The position numbers were made by a program, and so were the translations under genes. From Cryptomeria japonica (Eukaryota; Streptophyta; Pinopsida; Cupressales; Cupressaceae): a stretch of 64,000 nucleotides of DNA. Each line of letters begins with the position of its first letter. Position 1 is the stretch's first letter. A model generated the notes under the pieces. The model saw only the letters and a list, made by a program, of their open reading frames with translations. It had not been told where the DNA came from and did not search any database. Below, one piece after another: positions 1-9,472 of this stretch. Location: positions 614,910,476 to 614,974,475 of the forward strand of contig NC_081408.1 in NCBI RefSeq assembly GCF_030272615.1, read 5' to 3'.

Positions 1-176
1 TGTGGAGTGTAACAGCAAAATAAGACCACAAAAGGTGGAATTTCTTCTACAAGCTCTATCCCTATGTGCACACTTCCCTAAGTGTCTCAAATCCAAACTA
101 CGAAGAGATGCATTATCCTAAGTTAACTTAAGTAAAGTGTAATAATATCCAAAATGAATATTTATTTACACCAACA
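1..176 (-). repeat. 3' LTR (partial) of non-coding element copy 1
   Basis: This is the 5'-terminal portion of the 3' LTR read on the minus strand. It matches 2343-2517 with only a few differences and ends at ACCAACA. A C-run just outside it (177-183) is the minus-strand polypurine tract that primes plus-strand synthesis. Confidence 0.88.
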
Positions 177-520
177 CCCCCCCTTAAGTGCAACTTAGGG
201 GAATGAAGACTCAAGTCAACAATGCAACTAAGCAATGCAAGATGGGTCCCGACTACTAGGCCATGTTAGGTACCCATGTACAAATGCAAATGCAATCTTC
301 CATAAAGCGGGGAAAGAGAGAAAAACCCAATGGGAAAAAACCCTCCCCCAAAAGAGAGATGATGAAAGCACACAATGCTCTCAATGATGAATGAGAAGAA
401 CAAACTATGTCCCCCCCATAAGAGAGAAGAAGAGACCATGAAGCCCCCCCTAAATGTTAAATCTCCTACAAAGATGGTCCAATGATAATGACCAAAATAC
501 TTCCCCATAAGGAAGAAAGA
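177..520 (-). other. Multiple polypurine-tract-like G runs, copy 1
   Basis: Read on the minus strand, this end of the internal region has several G-rich runs. They lie at about 177-183 (adjacent to the LTR), 344-350, 411-418 and 444-450, and equivalent runs occur in copy 2 at 52980-53251. The LTR-adjacent run is the expected polypurine tract. The others may be spare tracts, as described for Sireviruses, or simple decay products. No coding frame is supported. Confidence 0.5.
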
Positions 521-1377
521 GAACCAATGCTACACCAATAATGTCAAAGTGTGACAAAACTAGGTACCAAGTCGATGACGATGAATCACTCGCTGCAACA
601 AAAAGAAGATCAGGCATGGAGACAGCCTGCTATGAGCATCATCTGGATACTCAGAAATAGCAGAAATACTGGTACAATCCAAGTCTCACAAGAGCCATGC
701 ACAAATGTGTACAATCTAAGTCTCAACTAGAGCCATGCACCAAGTCTCACAAGATATTCCTAATCTATGTATACAAGAGGATTACATCAAATATGTCAAC
801 AATGACAAGATACAAAGAGGTGTGGCACTTTATGATAGTGCGAGTACAACATTGCTCATGCAAGAGCATACAACATGATAGTGCAAATCTAGAAACATGA
901 AGATGATGCCACCAAGAAGCCCTGTAGAATACTGCAGAAAAAGAAGCCTCTGATTGGGATGTGGCCAAGAGATATAAACGAGCAAATCAACCCCCCCTTG
1001 ACTGTCGGTTGGAAGCACTGCAAGATAGGTGTGAAGTGACAAGAAAAAAAGTGTTCCCAATTTGACTTATTAAATGATGTTTGTGTTTTTAAAATATTTT
1101 AAAAATCCAAAAAAAACAACTTATTATGCCGATGCAAAAAAAACTTTACTAAAAACTAAAGAAAAAAGCGATAGCCATTTTTTTATTTAAAAAATGATAT
1201 TAAAAAAACTTTAATAAAAATTTATTAAAGAAAAAAAACTTTATTAAAATTTTTTTTTTTTTATTATTATTATTAAAAAAAAACTTATTTTAAAAAAAAA
1301 TAAGAAAAAAGTTATTTTTTTTTAATTATTAAAAAAACATTTTAAAACAAATTAAAAAAAAGAAAAAAAGAAACCCT

Positions 1378-1500
1378 ACCCGCAGGTAGCCTGCGGTACA
1401 CGCAGGGACCACCTGCGGTACTGCAGGGCCTGCGGGGCCGCAGGTGGCCTGCAGTCACCGCAGGTTGCCTGCGGTACCTGCAGGTGGCCTGTGGGCCAAT
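1378..1500. other. GC-rich CCTGCGG/CCGCAGG island, copy 1
   Basis: About 120 bases of strongly GC-rich sequence sit inside long A/T homopolymer-rich flanks (1080-1370 and 1590-1660). The island is a degenerate array of the near-palindromic words CCTGCGG, CCGCAGG and CCTGCAG. A C-run lies next to it (1567-1582). Copy 2 has the same island at 51925-52065, also beside a long G-run. The words could pair to make stem-loops in RNA. The function is unknown. Confidence 0.75.
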
Positions 1501-2055
1501 AAAGAGCCCCCCCCGCCACCCCCACCCAAATTTTTTCCTTTTTTTTTGAAATGAAAACACAAAAAAACGCCCCCCCCCCCCCAATTATTTAATTTTTTTT
1601 ATTTTTTATTTTTCAAATTTTCAAAAATAATTTTTAAAAAACGGAAAAATTAAAAAAATATTTTCAGACCTGTACCTACAAGTTCGTACGGCGGGCTGGG
1701 ACGGGAGATTTTTTCAACTCGAGGTGACGGAGGCCAATTTTGATGAATTGATAGTCGATCTTGGGGTTTTTGGGCCTTCTGAGCGCAATGGCAATGACGG
1801 ATTTGACCAAAAATGCTCCAAAATTGCAGATCGCTGTCGGGACAAGTCACCACCCTCCACCTTCAAACGGCTCTAGATTTGGCCTCGGATGTTGGATTTG
1901 GATGAAATAAAAGGCGATTCTTACTTTCTCAAACCTCCTCAATCCAATGATGACCTCATATCTGACCTAACAAGCTCCAATAATAACCTGCAATAGAAAG
2001 CTCCAAAATGCAAACCCCAAAATTCTCTCAATTGGCAAACCAATGGCACTCTAAT

Positions 2056-2068
2056 GGCTTTGATACCA
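2056..2068 (-). promoter_or_regulatory. Primer-binding site of non-coding element copy 1
   Basis: On the minus strand this reads TGGTATCAAAGCC and directly abuts the LTR end. It is one base off the usual plant initiator-methionine tRNA site TGGTATCAGAGCC, so the element most likely primes from tRNA-iMet, as Copia elements usually do. Copy 2 has the identical site at 51368-51380. Confidence 0.8.
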
Positions 2069-2517
2069 TGTAGGATTTTGCCAAGATCAAGGGCACAATG
2101 GAAAGCATAAAAGAGACAATAGAATGACAAGAACAAACTATATTCTCATCAATATTCAAAATGATCAACTGGATTCACCAATACAATGAATATAGGCCTG
2201 CTTATATAGGCAAGGCCATATGGATGTATGAGCACACAAATATGACATGTGGCCCAATGAGAAACAAGGGTAGGTAAGAAATACTAGGGGTAGGTAGGAG
2301 AAATAATACGATATTCCACAAGAGGTGGATGACCCACCAAATGTGGAGTGTAACAGCAAAATAAGACCACAAAAGGTGGAATTTCTCCTACAAGCTCTAT
2401 CCCTATGTGCACACTTCCCTAAGTGTCTCAAATCCAAACTACGAAGAGATGCATTATCCTAAGTTAACTTAAGTAAAGTGTAATAATATCCAAAATGAAT
2501 ATTTATTTACACCAACA
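2069..2517 (-). repeat. 5' LTR of non-coding element copy 1
   Basis: This is a 449 bp LTR with TG...CA ends on the minus strand (TGTTGG at 2517, ending at 2069). It contains a TATA-like box reading CCTATATAAG on the minus strand (2201-2210), conserved in both LTRs of copy 2. The sequence outside it (2518 onward) is Gypsy family-B coding remnant, so 2517/2518 is the insertion point. Confidence 0.85.
2202..2210 (-). promoter_or_regulatory. LTR TATA box (non-coding element copy 1)
   Basis: The minus-strand motif CCTATATAAG lies within the LTR, and the same motif occurs at 51213-51222 and 53589-53598 in copy 2. Its conserved position suggests it is the LTR promoter. This is inferred from sequence only. 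Confidence 0.55.
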
Positions 2518-2529
2518 GAAATCTCTTGG

Positions 2530-4058
2530 GGAGATTCATAAAGAGACTTGTCAATCACCATAATTTTCTTATGAGTTGGATGAGTGTTGAGAGATGTAGA
2601 GGATGATTTAATTGAGATGAGGTTATCATCACTACTAAATATGGCATTCACATTGAGAGATGGTATTTTTTATGCTTTGGTAGGCTTTGAAGGATTATAT
2701 CCAAGTCCAAATGAAGCTTCACGTATGTTATGTTCTAAAGGAATCTTAATCCCTTGTTCATTTGTGCCACAACCATTGTCATTATATCCTCTCTTAGCTA
2801 AAATGTGAAAACCCAAACCATAAAGGGATGTCATATCGTAAAGAGATGGTGGGGCCTCATAGGACTCAATACCATGATTAGATGAATAAGAAGAAGGTTC
2901 TGAAGAATTGTTTGAAATAGAAGCAGCCAAAAAAATTGTTACTTAATTGTTTAGACAAAGTGGGTTGCTTTTTAGACTCGTCCATTTATTTCTCCCTTTT
3001 AGTCTTAAATTCTCATAGGGGGATTTTATATTCTCCTATAAATGTAGGTGTAAAATATAAGGACCCCTAATAATCTTCCAAGAGCACTTGTTCTGGTGAA
3101 AAAGTATCTTGAGGATATGGTAATTCAGTGTCAGTGGAAGAAGAGTCGAGAGTACTCGATGAAGGAGTACTTCAAGATATAGGATTATTTGAAGAAGAAT
3201 TAGAAGTAGTTGAAAAAGATTTAGAAGATGAGGTCTGCAATGGAGCTTGTAAATTGGTATCAGCAAACAAGGTATACATCTTATTGTTGTAGATGAACTT
3301 GAGTTTCCTATGCAAATTAGAAGGGACAGCTTGCATACAATAAAGCCAAGGTTGTCCTAAGAGAATATTATAATTAAGCTTATTGGGTATGATATGAATA
3401 GTTGTAGGTAAAATAATGGATCTCACCTTAATAGGCAAGGTTATAGTACCTAAAAATTATTTAAAAATATTGTCAAATCCATGAATAGTAAGAGAATCAA
3501 GTTGAATAGAAGAAGGATCCACCTTAATCTTATGCAATAAATCAATTCTACAAATATTAAGGCCAGATCCATTTTCCACTAAGGTTAAGCTTATAGCATT
3601 ACCATTAATAAGAACAACAATCATAAGAGGATCATATTGGTGTTGAATCTCATCGGACGACAACTCATCTTGTGTCAATACAATTTGAGCTTTAGATTCA
3701 TTCATATGATCAATCAAAGAAGAAATATTATTAAGTGTCACTGTAGGTGGGACACCTAAGCTCTTTAAACCATCTTGTAACATTCCATGATATGTGTATG
3801 AAGTTTAAATCAAATCCCAAAGAGATATCTTAGCAAGAGTAGCTTTAAGTTGTTCAATAAGATCATACTCTTTACCAAGATTTTACGATATACAAGGTAC
3901 TTGTGGAAGAATAGGCTGAGAAGTAGGAAGTAAAGAAGGGATAATCGAAGGAGGATTAGGTTTCCTATTGTTCCTCGTATTATATGTGTGGGCAACTAAA
4001 TTGTAACTTTATCAGGTTATTTGTTTAGCATACTCATAAGGACTCTTAGTGGGATATC
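2530..4058 (-). pseudogene. Gypsy family B protease plus G-patch remnant
   Basis: This is a minus-strand coding remnant spread over several frames. 3457-3783 encodes a retropepsin-like segment with LVENGSGLNICRIDLL, the position of the catalytic D-S/T-G motif, here E-N-G-S. 3172-3438 encodes the following region with YNILLGQPWLYCMQAVPSNL, the usual second half of Tat-type proteases. 2670-2930 encodes a G-patch-like segment with LGFHILAKRGYND, GCGTNEQGI and FGLGYNPSKP. The change of the catalytic Asp to Glu and the frameshifts between pieces say it is dead. Its amino-terminal side runs into the Copia insertion at 4058-4064 and continues at 9473. Confidence 0.72.
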
Positions 4059-4063
4059 CTCCT

Positions 4064-5276
4064 TGTTGGCAATTTGGAGGAATTGATTATGTGTTGCATT
4101 GATGTTTTTTCATTAATGGCAACACCAGCAGTTTTGGTTGTTTACTGGTTTTTGATTGGTTCCGGTAGAATGGTTGGATTATGATATTGATCCAGTATGC
4201 TCCAGTATGCTTTGGTTTGTGGAATTGGTTTGGATTGGTTATTCATGTGTTCTGATGCGTATCACATTTAGTTGGTTCAGGATTTGATGATCAAGATGCT
4301 ATCATTTGTTCTAGTAAGCCTTTTGGTTACCAATAAGGGTTTTACCGACAACGCTTTATTGAAGATCTTTTGATGAATCCGATAAGTGGTGTTGGTGCAG
4401 CTTCTAGAAGGTTTATCTGGATGCTAATGGTTATCATATTCGTGTTCCAGTTTTTTGTGGTATTTCATTTCGCTTATGGCAACCTATTATAGGTCCAATG
4501 GTTATTCTGCTAGGTTATGGACCGGTTTATGTAACATGTGGGTTGATGCTCCCGATGCATTACCGGATGGATTCATTGATTGGATTATGTTGTTTCGGTC
4601 TTAGGCCGACTTGGTTGATCATTAGATTGCGGGTTTAAGTTATGAATTTATTGTATTATCTTTTAGGTGGTCGATCTAATTGTATAGGTCTCGCAATGGT
4701 ATAAATGTGATGTAAGATCTCTTTGTAGATCATGTATCATATGGGATATAGGATTATCTATGTGCGAATAATGTTGTAATCATATGCAAAAGTTTTCATC
4801 GATCATAGGTAATTGAATTGGATTTGTGGAAGAGGTTTAAGGCCTCTGGTATTGAGCTTAACTGAAACTATACTCAGGCATAGGAGATGTTATTCTTGCA
4901 GTTCAATCTTCATTTTGGATTGTTGTCTAATGTTTTTTGTAGTCAATGAGACTCCTTTTGTGATGTGCAGTGTGCTCTAGGATGTTGGCCTTCCTGCATG
5001 TGCAGGCCCCTTATTGTAATATTTATTCATCTGATCAATGGATAGATATTGTGGGTCTCCAATCCCACTGTGGTTTTTCCTCTTTGAGGTTTTCCACGTA
5101 TAAATATATGGTGTTATGGTGTTCATCTTTGTGGTTGCATTGTTGCTTCTTGGTATATGTTTCTATGTTTACTAGTTGCTGAGGTTTTGTATTAATAAGA
5201 TTAAATTTCTAGGATTCTGGTAGAACATTGATTCACCCCCCCCCCGCCCCGCTCTCAGTGTTCTTCAATCCCAACA
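4064..5276 (+). repeat. 5' LTR of Sirevirus-like Copia
   Basis: This 1213 bp LTR starts TGTTGGCAATTTGG and ends CCCAACA. It aligns end to end with 8257-9467. It carries a TATA box at 4700-4706 and, close to its 3' end, the word GATTCA followed by a long C-run (5231-5251), shared by all Sirevirus-type LTRs here. Confidence 0.92.
4700..4706 (+). promoter_or_regulatory. LTR TATA box (Copia)
   Basis: TATAAAT lies in the context GGTATAAATGTGATGTAAG, about 640 bases into the LTR. The same context recurs in the 3' LTR at 8891-8897, which supports a promoter role. Confidence 0.55.
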
Positions 5277-5278
5277 TC

Positions 5279-5291
5279 TAGTATCAGAGCC
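5279..5291 (+). promoter_or_regulatory. Primer-binding site of Sirevirus-like Copia
   Basis: TAGTATCAGAGCC lies two bases after the LTR end. It differs by one base from TGGTATCAGAGCC, the site complementary to plant initiator-methionine tRNA used by most Copia elements. Confidence 0.8.
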
Positions 5292-5293
5292 TG

Positions 5294-6326
5294 GTGCCTC
5301 GGAGTAAGTCTAACAGCTTGAGGAAGATCCTGTATCCGAAATCTATGGAGATAAAGAAGGAACTTCAAGTAGAACTTGAAGAGTATGATGTTGAAAGATT
5401 GAGGAACATGAAGTTGCAAGATGAGTTGAGATCTTCGAAGGAATTCATTTTTACTCTGCAGGATAGGTTGTCATATACCTAGGATAAAAAGAAGGAACTT
5501 TTACAAAATCAGGATGATGAAGAGAAGGATGCCCTTAAGGAACAATGTCAGAAGCTGAGTTAGGAGACTATTGTCATGAAGAATGAAATGCAACCCCTAA
5601 CTATGAGGATGTCCAAGCAGATTGAAGACCGAAAAAAGAATGAAGAAAATCTTTCTATATCTCTGAAAGACGGATCTAAGGAATGCATTACGTTGGCGCA
5701 TGAGAATGATGTGTTGAGAACTGAATTGATGCAATCACAAAACAATGAGAAAGAATTGGAAAGAATGGTAACAGTCCTAAGAGGAGATCTGGATGCTGCA
5801 AATGAATACAAAGATAAGTTCAAGGTTAGTTTTCCTAAGATTGATGAATTATTGAAGGATCAAAGGGACACCAAAGACACTAGAGGTCTTGGATTTGAGC
5901 ATGGAGAAAACTCTCGTACTACAAATCAAGATAACAAATCCGGTCAGAAGGTCACCGATAAGGCAACCCAATGCACATAAATTCAATGGTAGATGCTTTG
6001 TTTGCAATAAATTTGGTCATATGGCAAGACATTGTAGAAATAGAGAAAATCAGAATAATAATGCAGTTCTCAGTCAGTGTTCAAATTGTAAGAAGTATGG
6101 TCATAGGATAGAAGATTGTGGAATGAATGTGAAATATCATGCATGTGGAAAGTTTGGACATATGGCTAATAAATGCAAGTCAAGGAATGGTCAAGGTTAT
6201 AGTATGGCGATTCAGAAGAACAATGTCACTTGTTATGCATGCAACAGAGTAGGACATATTGCTAAATTTTGCAGAAGCAAGAACCTACCGGCAAGAAGTG
6301 ATAAATCTAATGAGAAGGGAAAGTAG
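5294..6326 (+). pseudogene. Copia gag (coiled coil plus CCHC zinc knuckles), broken
   Basis: This is the capsid/nucleocapsid gene of the Copia element. The first part (5294-5980, one frame) is rich in Lys, Glu and Leu and looks like a long coiled coil, but has in-frame stops near 5480 and 5561. A frameshift near 5975 moves the second part to another frame (5889-6326). This carries four zinc-knuckle boxes at about 5994-6035 (CFVCNKFGHMARHC), 6078-6119 (CSNCKKYGHRIEDC), 6135-6176 and 6231-6272 (CYACNRVGHIAKFC). The third box has Tyr in place of its first Cys, a single TGT to TAT change. Zinc knuckles bind element RNA during packaging. The stops and the frameshift make the gene inactive. Confidence 0.85.
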
Positions 6327-6734
6327 AAGGTTGATGACATTCGGAAGGGGCATGAGAAGAAGTGGGTTATGAAGTTTGAGGCTCAAACGATAGAATCAAT
6401 TACCCTAGATGTTCATTTGGTTGAAGGCTATACCCCGGTTACTCAACCAACAGAGCAGAATGTTCCTGCACTGACAGGAAACTCATCCGGTAAATAAGGC
6501 ATTCGCCTTAGGGGGAGGCAAATTGATGACACATCTTGCATTGCCCCTGGTAGTGGTCTGAAAGCTTGTTTCAGATCTTTGGAGAAGTCAGGTTGAAGGT
6601 TAACCAGCAAATATTTTTTGGATCTTGGATCTTTGATCTTGGGTATAGTGTGGTTTACCGGTAAGTCAATTTATGAGTTATGATTTGGTCATGCATCTAT
6701 AGTTAAGTATTTCAGAATCTCTAGTAGTCAATTG

Positions 6735-7268
6735 GAAGTTTGATCCTAGATGTGATGAAGGGATATTCCTTGGTTACTCAAATAAAAGAAAAGCATATAG
6801 ATGTTATAATAAGAGACTGTAGAGAATTATGGAGAGAAAAAATGTCAAAATGGATGAGCGGTACAAAGGTCAAATCAGAGTGAGAACCGTAAGTGGAAAT
6901 GGTCATAACTGAACCAGTAGCACCTATACCGAAACAGAATGTTGAACCAGTTACCCTACTAGTATCAAAAAATTCAACAATAACTAAATATCAGAGGAGA
7001 GAAACAGAAGTCAGAAGACTCCTAGGTATGTAAGGTTGAATCATTCAGAAGATCAGATAATTGGACAAGAAGGTTGGCAGCTAATGAGGTATGCTTAATT
7101 TCTTTAATTGTACCGACATCAGTTATTGAAGCTTGTAAGGATGAATGTTGGATGAAATCTATGGAAGAGGAATTGGATGAGTTAGAAAAGGACAACACGT
7201 GGACTTGGATGTTATTGGAACTAGGCTTGATTGGTTTACAATGGATATTCTCAAAAGGAAGGAATTGA
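6735..7268 (+). pseudogene. Copia pol remnant: integrase C-terminus joined to start of RT
   Basis: 6735-6825 encodes KFDPRCDEGIFLGYSNKRKA, the conserved end of the Copia integrase core. Near 7035 the phrase RLNHSEDQIIG and then 7074-7200 (EACKDECWMKSMEEELDELE, ending DNTW) give the conserved start of Copia reverse transcriptase. The catalytic part of integrase and nearly all of RT, including the YVDD box, are absent, so two deletions are inferred: one before 6735 and one after about 7230. Stops and frame changes are present throughout. The piece is useful only for classification. Confidence 0.8.
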
Positions 7269-7339
7269 TTATGTTGAATCCTTTCTCCGGTATCTAGCAT
7301 TTTCAGATATTTTCAAGGATTTTCCGGTACAGTTTTTTT

Positions 7340-7770
7340 TATGATGACTTTACACTATGAGCATGTTCAGATGCGGATTGGGCTAGAGATATAGGTAACC
7401 GAATAGGCTCATCTGGTGAAGTTTTCTTTCTTGGAAAGAAAAAATTTTCATGGATCAACAAGAAGCAGTCATGTACTTCTTTATCTACTGTTGAAGCTGA
7501 GTATGTTGTTGATGCTACTAACTATACACAAGTTCTATGGATGAAGCAAATGTTGAACGATATAAAGTTGGAATGTAATGAACCAATAGTTATTCATTTT
7601 AATAGCTTTGCTACTATTGACATATCAAAGAATCTGGTATTTCTATCAAGTATAATTTTTTGAAGGCGTAGGTGGAAGCAAATGAAGTTAGATTGGTTTG
7701 AGGAATCATTTGAGTACTTCAGAGACAAATTGGGATTTTATGCCCATCCGATAGAGATTTGATTGATGTT
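7340..7770 (+). pseudogene. Copia RNase H remnant
   Basis: In one frame from about 7367 the sequence reads SDADWARDIGNRIGSSGEVF and, after a short gap, SWINKKQSCTSLSTVEAEYV, then QVLWMKQMLNDIKLECNEP. These are the hallmark segments of the Copia RNase H domain (the catalytic D of SDADWA and the E of EAEY). The domain then reads into a decayed version of the TKHIDIKYHF segment at about 7610-7670. Upstream RT is deleted. Confidence 0.85.
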
Positions 7771-8256
7771 GATTAGCATTAGTCCGGTATGCATTATCAG
7801 AGCTATCATTCATTCTGGATTGATGTGTTGGTGCTACTACTCAGAGGGAGTAGTCAATTGTATGGTTCAGAGGATTTATGATTTTTCTTTGATGTTTACG
7901 TCAGATTTTAGGCATTGATGTCAAAGGGGGAGAGATATTCATGTTAAAAAATTAAGGAGTTATATACATTAGGGGGAGAGATATTTATTTGAAAATAGAA
8001 CTTAATAGAGATATCTGGAGATTATTGGCACAAGGAGGAGGAACTAAATTTCAGATTGGTTGTATCCCATTGGGGGAGTTTGGTTCAGGTCTATGGATGG
8101 TTAATTGGTACAGAGATATTTGGTTCAAAACCTCATTGTCATATCATTTTGTGGGAGATTGTTGGTTGTCTTCCATTAGGGGAGACTTGTTTGGCATTTT
8201 TTGGCACTTGGATGTGTTTCACATCTAGTGTTGCCATCAATGCCAAAGGGGGAGAT
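7771..8256 (+). other. Copia 3' internal region with repeated polypurine tracts
   Basis: No gene is seen. AAGGGGGAGA-type runs occur at 7922-7934, 7970-7981, 8071-8078 and 8177-8185, and the LTR-adjacent tract is at 8244-8256 (CCAAAGGGGGAGAT). Multiple copies of the polypurine tract upstream of the 3' LTR are a described Sirevirus signature, which supports the lineage call. Short frames here (7989-8295) contain only polypurine-derived sequence and are not genes. Confidence 0.75.
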
Positions 8257-9467
8257 TGTTGGAAATTTGGAGGAATCGATTATGTGTTGCATTGATGTTT
8301 TGTCATTGATGGAAACACCAGTTGTTTTGGTTGTTTACCGGTTTCCGGTTGGTTCCGCTAGAATGGTTGGATTATGATTTTGATTTGGTATGCTAAAGTA
8401 TGCTTTCGTTTGTGGAATTGGTTTGGATTGGTTATTCATGTGTTCTGATGCGTATCATATTCAGTTGGCTCAGGGTTTGATGATATGGATGCTATCATTT
8501 ATTCTATTAATCCTTTTGGTTACTGGTAAGGGATTTACCGGCAGGGCTTTGTTGAAGATCTTTTGATGAATCTGATAAGTGGTGTTGTGTAGCTTCTAGA
8601 AGGTTATCTGGATGTTGTTCGTTATCATATTCATGTTCTAGTTGTTTGTGGTGTTTTATTTGGCTTATGGTGACCTATTATAGGTCTGGTGGTTATTCTG
8701 CTAGGTTATGGACCGGTTTATGTAATGTGTGGGTTGATGCTCCTGATGCGTTACCGATTGGATTCATTAATTGGATTATGTTGTTTCAGTCTTAGGCCGA
8801 CTTGGTTGATCATTAGATTGTGGGTTTAAGTTGTGAATTTATTGTCTTATCTTTTAGGTGGCCGACCTAATTGTTTAGGTCCTGGGTTGGTATAAATGTG
8901 ATGTAAGATATCTTTGTAGATCATGTATGGTATGCAATATAGGATTATTTGTGTGCAAATAATGTTGCAATCATATGCAGAGGTTTTGGTTGATCATAGG
9001 TGATCGAATTGGGTTTGTGGAAGAGGTTTAAGGCCTTTGATATTGAGCTTAACCGGAACTATACTCAGGCATAGGAGATGCTATTCTTGCAGTTTAATCT
9101 TCATTCTAGATTGTTGTCTGATGTTTTTTGTAGTCAGTGAGACTCCTTTTGGGATGATCATTGTGATCTAGGTTGTTGGCCTTCCTACATGTGCAGGCCC
9201 CTTATTATAACATTTTTTCATCTGATCAATGGATAGATATTGTGGGTCTCCAATCCCACCATGTTTTTTCCTCTTTGAGGTTTTCCACGTATAAATTTGT
9301 GGTGTTATGGTTTTCATCTTTGTGGTTGCATTGTTGCTTATTGTTATATACTTTTATGTTTACAGGTTGTTGAGTTGTTGTATTAATAAGGTTAAATTTC
9401 TCCATTCTGGTAAAACGCTGATTCACCCCCCCCCCCCCCGCTCTCTCAGTGTTCTTGGATCCCAACA
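8257..9467 (+). repeat. 3' LTR of Sirevirus-like Copia
   Basis: This 1211 bp LTR has TG...CA ends and is colinear with 4064-5276, with scattered substitutions. The TATA box is at 8891-8897 and the C-run at 9425-9440. The Gypsy family-B reading frame resumes immediately outside. Confidence 0.92.
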
Positions 9468-9472
9468 CTTCT

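Larger units (their letters stand above)
1..2517 (-). mobile_element. Non-coding LTR retrotransposon, copy 1 (cut by window start)
   Basis: This is a minus-strand LTR element. Bases 1-176 repeat 2343-2517 almost exactly, and the full second LTR is 2069-2517. On the minus strand the LTR begins TGTTGGTGTAAATA and is followed at its far end by a TGGTATCAAAGCC primer-binding site. The internal part (177-2068, about 1.9 kb) has no open frame resembling gag, protease, RT or integrase. A second copy at 50880-53743 has nearly the same internal length (about 1.88 kb) and the same landmarks in the same order, so this is a defined non-autonomous family and not a random deletion product. It inserted into the family-B Gypsy, whose sequence resumes at 2518. 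About 274 bases of the 3' LTR lie outside the window. It must depend on another element for its enzymes; which one is unknown. Confidence 0.88.
4064..9467 (+). mobile_element. Sirevirus-like Ty1/Copia retrotransposon (complete ends, defective)
   Basis: This 5.4 kb element has two LTRs of about 1.21 kb (4064-5276 and 8257-9467), a tRNA-type primer site, a gag with a coiled coil and four zinc knuckles, shortened integrase/RT and RNase H remnants, repeated polypurine-like tracts and a final tract abutting the 3' LTR. The flanking five bases, CTCCT at 4059-4063 and CTTCT at 9468-9472, match at four of five positions and read as a decayed target duplication. Most of pol is missing: intact Sireviruses are usually longer, so a large internal deletion is inferred. 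It lies antisense inside the family-B Gypsy. LTRs of the same family occur alone at 21042-22263 and 45999-47220. Confidence 0.9.

Noticed and set aside
1342-1584. Frame crossing the GC-rich island of the non-coding element (and its counterpart at 51844-52059)
   Set aside because: The two copies give unrelated peptides, in different frames and with different limits, so there is no coding conservation.
2056-2068. tRNA-like matches at several LTR borders
   Set aside because: They are short primer-binding sites complementary to tRNA ends; no cloverleaf or A/B boxes were found nearby.
4064-9467. Intact, mobile Copia element
   Set aside because: Gag has stops and a frameshift, the integrase core and most of RT are deleted, and the LTRs differ visibly.
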